9,148 bases of DNA from positions 1 to 9,148 of the forward strand of contig JAFGNY010000228.1 of assembly GCA_016926765.1 (NCBI GenBank). Reading direction: 5' to 3'. The translations under genes were made by a program, and so were the position numbers. Below the pieces are notes generated by a model that was not told where the DNA came from, searched no databases, and was given only the letters and a program-made list of their open reading frames with translations. This document shows positions 4,237-9,148 of this stretch, piece by piece; positions within the stretch are counted from its first letter, which is position 1, and every line of letters starts with the position of its first letter. The DNA comes from Bacteroidales bacterium. Its GTDB lineage: Bacteria > Bacteroidota > Bacteroidia > Bacteroidales > FEN-979.

Positions 4237-6612
4237 ATGAAATATCAGTTAGCACTCCTTCTCGGGTTAATCGGGATCTCCCTCGCCGGCTATGGTCAGG
4301 CGAAAAAAACCGATGCCAATATTATAGGTCATGTAACCAGCGATGGCAAGCACCTCCCGTTCGTTACCATCCTGGTGAAAGGGACCACGACCGGAACCAC
4401 AACCGACGAAACCGGTCACTATCAATTGATCAATCTCCCGGTGGGGAAACATATCATTATTGCCCGGATGCTCGGGTATACCAGTCAGGAAAAAGAGATA
4501 ATGATCCATGAACGCCAGACCAAAGAGGTCAATTTCAGTCTGGAGGAAGATGCCCTGGGATTGGAGGAGGTAGTTGTGACCGGCGACAAGAGTACAAAAA
4601 GCCGCAAAGAATCTGTTGTTCTGGTCAATACCCTCTCTCCAAAACTCTTTTCCACTACCCAATCGGTTACTCTCAGTGAAGGGTTGAATTTCAGCCCGGG
4701 CCTCCGCATGGAAAATGACTGCCAGAACTGCGGATTCAACCAGGTTCGGATGAATGGAATGGAAGGTGCATACTCCCAGGTTTTGATCGACGGGAGGCCC
4801 GTTTTTGGCGGATTGGCAGCGGTGTATGGACTGGAGATGATCCCGGCCAACATGATCAGGCGGGTCGAGGTCGTTAAAGGAGGCGGATCGGTTTTGTACG
4901 GGTCCAATGCCATCGCCGGAACGATCAACCTGATTCTTCAGGAGCCGGTAAAGAACTCCTACGAATTCGGAGTAGGTTCCGGTGCCATAGGCCTTGGGTT
5001 GAAGGGCTCGGGTACTCCTGCCATGGATTATACCGTCAATATGAATGGATCGGTGGTTTCGGGCGACCAGAAATCGGGCATGAACCTCTTTGCCTTCTAC
5101 CGGAACCGGCAACCTTTTGATGCCAATGATGATGGGTATTCCGAAATCGCCCTGCTGAGAAACATTACCGCGGGAACCCGGTTATACCACCGGTTTGGGG
5201 AACGCAGCAAGCTGACTGCCGATTTCTTCGCCATCAATGAAAAACGACGGGGAGGCGACCGGTTTGATGTCTTGCCTCACGAAGCAAATATTGCAGAAGC
5301 GGTGGAACATACGATTGTCAATGGCGGACTGGCGCTCGATAGCTACTTCCGGGAAGCTGATGTCTTATCAGTGTATGCTTCGGGGCAATACGTTGACCGT
5401 GACTCCTATTACGGCGCCAATCAATCCCTCAAGGATTACGGACATACGACCCAGTTCAACTGGGCTGCAGGTATTCAGTACCTGGCGAAATTCGGCAAAT
5501 CCAGCCTCATCGCCGGGATTGACGATCAGGGGAGTATTTTGAATGATACCAAGTTGGGGTATCCTGATATCGGCAATGCCATCATCGTGAATGATTCGGT
5601 CATATCTGTCCCTCATGTTGGCAATACCCAATTAGCTAACCAGATCATGAATACCGTTGGCGCCTTTGCCCAGTATGAACTGAAATGGAAGATCATGACC
5701 CTTTCGGCCGGTATCCGCCTCGACCGGTATGTGATTCAGGACACGGAAACCATGACCATCGAGAACCAAAACCTGGTTCCTGTTCCCCGCCTGAGCTTCC
5801 TCTTTGATTTTACCAGTGCCCTGCAGGGACGAATGAGCTACAGTCAGGGTTACCGGGCTCCCCAGATCTTTGACGAGGATCTGCACATTGAATCCTCCGG
5901 TTCGCGCCGGATCATCCACATCAACGATCCGGACCTGAAACAGGAGACCTCCCATAGTATCATGCTATCCCTGGGATATGCCCGGATGGTTGGCAACGTA
6001 GGACTGGACCTGTTGGTGGAAGGTTTTTTTACCCTCCTGAATGATCCCTTCATGACAGAGTTCAATCCCCCCGATTCCACCGGTACCGTTTATTATGTCA
6101 GGCAAAATGCCCCCGGCGGAGCTCAGGTGCTGGGAGGGACTCTCGAAGTGAATATCATGCCCATCCGCCATATGACGATCACGTCGGGTTTCACGCTGCA
6201 ACAGAGCACCTATGACGAACCGCAGGATTTTGATGAGAAACGGTTTTTTCGTACCCCGGATGCCTATGGCTACCTGACGTTTGACTATGAGCCGGTAGAT
6301 CGTTTCAGGGTCTCTTCTACACTGAATTACACCGGCCCCATGATGGTGCCCTATTTTGGACCGGATCAACCTGACCCGGATACCGGAGAGCTTCGGAAAT
6401 CGGGCAATTTCTTTGACTGGGGTGTGAAACTGGCCTGGTCCGTCCCGCTCAACGGCGCCTCGTTCCAACTGTTTGCCGGGATGAAAAACATCCTCAACAG
6501 CTACCAGGATGATTTCGACAGCGGGATTGACCGGGATCCGGGTTACATCTATGGTCCGATGCTGCCGCGAACCCTCTATGCCGGGATTTCTTTCGGGAAC
6601 CTGCTGCAGTAA
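4237..6612 (+). CDS. TonB-dependent outer-membrane receptor, carboxypeptidase-regulatory-like N-terminus
   Basis: A 791-residue outer-membrane active transporter driven by TonB/ExbBD. A signal peptide covers about residues 1-22, ending GYGQA. Residues 27-102 form a CarboxypepD_reg-like beta-sandwich (IIGHVTSDGKHLPFVTILVKG, then GHYQLINLPVGKH and ARMLGYTSQE). EEVVVTG (110-116) is a TonB-box-like link. The plug spans about 117-237, with VRMNGMEGAYSQVLIDGRPV, RVEVVKGGGSVLYGSNAIAGTINL and an unusual ENDCQNCGFNQV with Cys162 and Cys165. The remainder is a 22-strand-type barrel with alternating aromatic strands, ending YAGISFGNL. Substrate is not determined. The Cys pair and the HxH protein upstream point to a metal ion or metal complex (cobalamin or haem also possible). 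The receptor is not of the large SusC type and no SusD partner follows. It is probably transcribed from 3687-3720. Confidence 0.9.
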   Translation: MKYQLALLLGLIGISLAGYGQAKKTDANIIGHVTSDGKHLPFVTILVKGTTTGTTTDETGHYQLINLPVGKHIIIARMLGYTSQEKEIMIHERQTKEVNFSLEEDALGLEEVVVTGDKSTKSRKESVVLVNTLSPKLFSTTQSVTLSEGLNFSPGLRMENDCQNCGFNQVRMNGMEGAYSQVLIDGRPVFGGLAAVYGLEMIPANMIRRVEVVKGGGSVLYGSNAIAGTINLILQEPVKNSYEFGVGSGAIGLGLKGSGTPAMDYTVNMNGSVVSGDQKSGMNLFAFYRNRQPFDANDDGYSEIALLRNITAGTRLYHRFGERSKLTADFFAINEKRRGGDRFDVLPHEANIAEAVEHTIVNGGLALDSYFREADVLSVYASGQYVDRDSYYGANQSLKDYGHTTQFNWAAGIQYLAKFGKSSLIAGIDDQGSILNDTKLGYPDIGNAIIVNDSVISVPHVGNTQLANQIMNTVGAFAQYELKWKIMTLSAGIRLDRYVIQDTETMTIENQNLVPVPRLSFLFDFTSALQGRMSYSQGYRAPQIFDEDLHIESSGSRRIIHINDPDLKQETSHSIMLSLGYARMVGNVGLDLLVEGFFTLLNDPFMTEFNPPDSTGTVYYVRQNAPGGAQVLGGTLEVNIMPIRHMTITSGFTLQQSTYDEPQDFDEKRFFRTPDAYGYLTFDYEPVDRFRVSSTLNYTGPMMVPYFGPDQPDPDTGELRKSGNFFDWGVKLAWSVPLNGASFQLFAGMKNILNSYQDDFDSGIDRDPGYIYGPMLPRTLYAGISFGNLLQ

Positions 6613-6699
6613 GGAATTCATCTGTTGAGAAATTCTTCCTGTTGATGGATAAGAAGTGCTTTTCCATTGATTTTATTTCTTTTTGATCTTATTTGCTTG

Positions 6700-6707
6700 T
6701 ACTTTTG
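6700..6707 (+). promoter_or_regulatory. -7 box for the Lcl/T9SS gene and CotH gene
   Basis: TACTTTTG is a perfect TAnnTTTG match, 25 bases before the ATG at 6733. A TTTG lies at 6682-6685, closer than the usual spacing, so the -33 element is uncertain. The box indicates a new transcription unit after the TonB receptor. The gap 6613-6732 shows no clear terminator hairpin. Confidence 0.5.
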
Positions 6708-6732
6708 ATATAGAGATTCAACAGCAAAGGTT

Positions 6733-8295
6733 ATGCGTAACATCATCAAACATGAAGCCATCATAGCTGCTACCATCCTGACTGCATTCTGTCTGAGTGT
6801 GAATGCTCAGGCTCAGCAAGGTGGACAAGCAGACAACCTGACCTACCCCGTCGTAGATACCCGCCAGGAGGCATTCTACGATACAGTCATTGAAATTCCC
6901 GAACCGGCATCCGGGTCACCCTATTATGGACAGGATGCCCGGTATACCGGCAATCTCCCAAATTATCTGGACAATGGAGATGGCACTATCACCGACCTGG
7001 TTACCGGACTGATGTGGTCGAAGAGCCTCGATATGGATGGAGATGGCGATATCGATTATTCGGATAAAATGTCACAAAGTGAGGCCCTGGCTGCAGCCGA
7101 TACCTTTGGTCTGGCCGGGTATAGCGATTGGCGTTTACCATCCATTAAGGAGATCTATTCCCTGATCCTGTTCAGTGGCATGGATCCCAGTGGCTACCAG
7201 GGAACCTCGACATCCGGGCTCGTTCCGTTTATCGATACCAACTATTTTGACTTTGCCTATGGAGACCTTTCTGCAGGTGAACGGATCATCGATGCACAAA
7301 TGGCGTCAGCCACACTGTATGTCGGACTTACCATGGGAGGAGCTGAGACAATGTTTGGTGTGAATTTTGCCGATGGAAGGATTAAGGGGTATCCAACCGG
7401 ACCGATGCCGGGCCAAACGGAAGACAAGCAATTCTATGTCTATTATGTGCGAGGGAACACCCAATATGGTCTTAATGATTTTAAGGACAATGGCAACGGT
7501 ACTATTTCCGACAATGCCACCGGACTGATGTGGACACAAGATGATGTCGGCAATGGCATGACCTGGGAAGAGGCATTAAGCTATGCAGAGAATGCGGGGG
7601 TTGCCGGTTATGATGACTGGCGGCTCCCCAATGCCAAAGAGCTGCAAAGCATCGTGGATTATACAAGGGCTCCATCAGTAACCGGATCGGCCGCCATCGA
7701 TCCTCTGTTTCTTTGTACCATGATCACCGATGAAGGAGGCAATACCAACTATCCCTTCTACTGGACGGGAACAACCCATGTAAGCTTTCAGGCTGACAGA
7801 CCCGGAAGCGCCGGGGCATATGTTTGTTTTGGAGAAGCGCTTGGCTGGATGGAAGTACCTCCTATGTCGGGTAGTTATAGTCTGATGGATGTGCATGGAG
7901 CAGGAGCACAACGAAGCGATCCCAAGCAGGGAGATCCCGCAAACTGGCCTTTCGGCCATGGGCCCCAGGGGGATGTAATCCGTATTTTCAATTATGTGAG
8001 ATTGGTCAGGGATGCTGGAGCGTCGGCCATCAACAACGGATCAACATTCAACACGAACCTCATTCATATCTATCCGAATCCGGCATCTGACAAGATCCAG
8101 GCAGATGTTGGAGATCTGAACCAGGAAAATTCCACCGTTCAGATCTTCAACAGGGTTGGTAAAAATGTCTGCACCCAAACCTTAAGTGCAACCCAAAGTC
8201 TGATGATCGAAATTGAAAATTTTACACCGGGATTGTATCTCCTGGTTGTTAACACATCCTCCATGATTTATACCGGAAAATTCGTCAAACGATAA
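6733..8295 (+). CDS. secreted protein with two Lcl/DUF1566 domains and a T9SS type A sorting domain
   Basis: A 520-residue exported protein. The signal peptide covers about residues 1-27 (hydrophobic AIIAATILTAFCLSVNAQAQ). Two tandem Lcl-C-terminal-like (DUF1566) units follow. The first, about 78-240, opens LDNGDGTITDLVTGLMW, contains AGYSDWRLPSIKEIYSL and closes YYVRG. The second, about 250-427, opens KDNGNGTISDNATGLMW, contains AGYDDWRLPNAKELQSI and closes NYVRLVRD. Inside the first, residues 100-111 (DMDGDGDIDYSD) have acidic residues at positions 1, 3, 5, 7, 9 and 12 of an EF-hand-like loop, suggesting calcium binding. Residues 446-520 (IYPNPASDKI, FTPGLYLLVV, KFVKR) are a type IX secretion C-terminal sorting domain, so the mature protein should be released or anchored at the cell surface. 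DUF1566 units occur in adhesin-like proteins such as Lcl of Legionella; the ligand here is unknown. CotH follows after 11 bases. Confidence 0.88.
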   Translation: MRNIIKHEAIIAATILTAFCLSVNAQAQQGGQADNLTYPVVDTRQEAFYDTVIEIPEPASGSPYYGQDARYTGNLPNYLDNGDGTITDLVTGLMWSKSLDMDGDGDIDYSDKMSQSEALAAADTFGLAGYSDWRLPSIKEIYSLILFSGMDPSGYQGTSTSGLVPFIDTNYFDFAYGDLSAGERIIDAQMASATLYVGLTMGGAETMFGVNFADGRIKGYPTGPMPGQTEDKQFYVYYVRGNTQYGLNDFKDNGNGTISDNATGLMWTQDDVGNGMTWEEALSYAENAGVAGYDDWRLPNAKELQSIVDYTRAPSVTGSAAIDPLFLCTMITDEGGNTNYPFYWTGTTHVSFQADRPGSAGAYVCFGEALGWMEVPPMSGSYSLMDVHGAGAQRSDPKQGDPANWPFGHGPQGDVIRIFNYVRLVRDAGASAINNGSTFNTNLIHIYPNPASDKIQADVGDLNQENSTVQIFNRVGKNVCTQTLSATQSLMIEIENFTPGLYLLVVNTSSMIYTGKFVKR

Positions 8296-8306
8296 AAACC
8301 AAAACC

Positions 8307-9148
8307 ATGAAAAGATTAATTATAGTGATCATTGTCCTTTTAAGCCTGAACGGTCTGATTCAGGGACAAGGATTTTACGACATCAACACCATCAATAATA
8401 TTGAAATTACTTTTGTGGAATCCAATTGGGATGCCTTACTCGACCAGTATGTATCCAATGGCCTTGAAGAGCGGCTGACAGGCACCGCAACGATCAACGG
8501 AGTGGTGTTTGACAGTGTTGGTGTGCGGTATAAAGGCAACAGTTCCTACAACGCCAATCAGGTTAAGAACCCCCTCAACATCAAACTCGATTACATCATC
8601 GATGATCAGTTGTATGAGGATTATGGCACCATCAAGCTTGCCAATGTTTTTAAGGATCCCAGTTTTGTGAGAGAGGTTATGGGTTATGAGATCGCCCGGA
8701 ATTATATGCCGGCCGGTCAGGCGAATTTTGCCAAAGTATGGATCAATGGAACCTACCTGGGACTCTATACCAGCGATCAGGATGTGGATAAGTTTTTCAT
8801 GCGTACCCATTTTGAAAGTGATGAAAATGCCCGGATCAAAGGGGAACTGGCTGATAACTTGCTGCCGGGACAGATGGGGGGTGTCTGGGAGTATTTTGGC
8901 GCCGATTCAAGTGATTATTATAATCTCTATGAACTGGAATCCGATTTTGGCTGGCAGCAGCTGGTTTGGTTCCTGGATACCTTAAATAACCATAATGCAG
9001 TTGTGGATCAGGTGCTGAATATCGACAATCACCTTTGGTTCCTGGCCTTTTCAAACCTTCTGGTTAACCTCGATGGACCCATCAATAACCCACAGAACTA
9101 CTATATCTACCAGGATGACAACAGGCGGTTTAATCCCATTCCCTGGGA
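8307..9148 (+). CDS. CotH-family secreted protein kinase, 3' end beyond window
   Basis: Start of a CotH-family atypical kinase; CotH of Bacillus phosphorylates spore-coat proteins, and related genes are common in exported proteins of Bacteroidota. 280 residues are visible. A signal peptide covers about 1-20 (LIIVIIVLLSLNGLIQGQG). Family landmarks in order are VGVRYKGNSSY (71-81), PLNIKLD (89-95), KLANVFKDPSFVREVMGYEI (110-129), AKVWINGTYLGLYTSDQDVD (142-161), and the putative metal/catalytic segment NLDGPINNPQNYYIYQD (254-270). The latter leads to IPW, where the window ends just before the expected Asp of the WD motif. The visible part has no frameshift. The ATG at 8307 is 11 bases after the stop of the Lcl/T9SS gene, so the two are likely co-transcribed. 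A sorting domain at the missing C-terminus is expected but unseen. Confidence 0.88.
   Translation, partial: MKRLIIVIIVLLSLNGLIQGQGFYDINTINNIEITFVESNWDALLDQYVSNGLEERLTGTATINGVVFDSVGVRYKGNSSYNANQVKNPLNIKLDYIIDDQLYEDYGTIKLANVFKDPSFVREVMGYEIARNYMPAGQANFAKVWINGTYLGLYTSDQDVDKFFMRTHFESDENARIKGELADNLLPGQMGGVWEYFGADSSDYYNLYELESDFGWQQLVWFLDTLNNHNAVVDQVLNIDNHLWFLAFSNLLVNLDGPINNPQNYYIYQDDNRRFNPIPW

Noticed and set aside
4267..5112. 281-codon open frame on the minus strand
   Set aside because: It lies wholly antisense to the signal peptide, plug and early barrel of the TonB receptor, has no family motifs and no start context; a shadow of the codon use of the real gene.

Overview
The window reads as chromosomal DNA of an environmental Bacteroidota member, probably Bacteroidales/Marinilabiliales-like. 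The evidence is a SusC/FecA-style TonB receptor with an N-terminal carboxypeptidase-regulatory-like domain, a type IX secretion C-terminal sorting domain, several perfect TAnnTTTG (-7) promoter boxes, the absence of strong Shine-Dalgarno sites, and dispersed repeats of the kind that litter such genomes. These are my readings of the sequence; no search was run.

Layout. Bases 1-354 (minus strand) hold the start of an AraC-family regulator that leaves the window on the left. Divergent from it, 440-2020 (plus) is a chimeric, shortened adenine-specific DNA methyltransferase. It has about 35 N-terminal residues resembling the start of a type III-like Res helicase, then the C-terminal part of a Mod-type methylase, and no DPPY catalytic motif. 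The methylase part is split by a ~468-bp element (about 1181-1648) that carries a complete four-helix-bundle S23/IVS-type gene (1233-1601) between 17-bp perfect inverted repeats. The host reading frame stays open through the whole element. A 15-bp-stem hairpin closes this gene and abuts the stop of a convergent NmrA-like SDR gene (2060-2929, minus). Next come mgsA, methylglyoxal synthase (3144-3635), a small two-helix membrane protein with three HxH motifs (3739-4098), and a TonB-dependent receptor with a Cys-pair plug (4237-6612). The last two genes are a secreted double-Lcl/DUF1566 protein with a T9SS sorting domain (6733-8295) and, 11 bp later, a CotH-family kinase gene cut by the right edge (8307 onward).

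How the genes may work together. The His-rich membrane protein and the TonB receptor look like a metal or metal-complex uptake pair. The Lcl protein and CotH look like one transcription unit making a secreted protein and a secreted or surface kinase. The left third is a scarred accessory segment: a decayed restriction-modification gene, an IVS-like insertion, and a 24-bp repeat found inside two unrelated coding regions. The most interesting observation is the S23 element sitting in frame inside a protein-coding gene.

Stretches without genes are short. 2930-3143 holds an imperfect palindromic repeat and a weak promoter candidate, 3636-3738 holds a promoter, 4099-4236 holds a small inverted repeat, and 6613-6732 holds a -7 box. 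No tRNA, rRNA, CRISPR array or transposase was seen.
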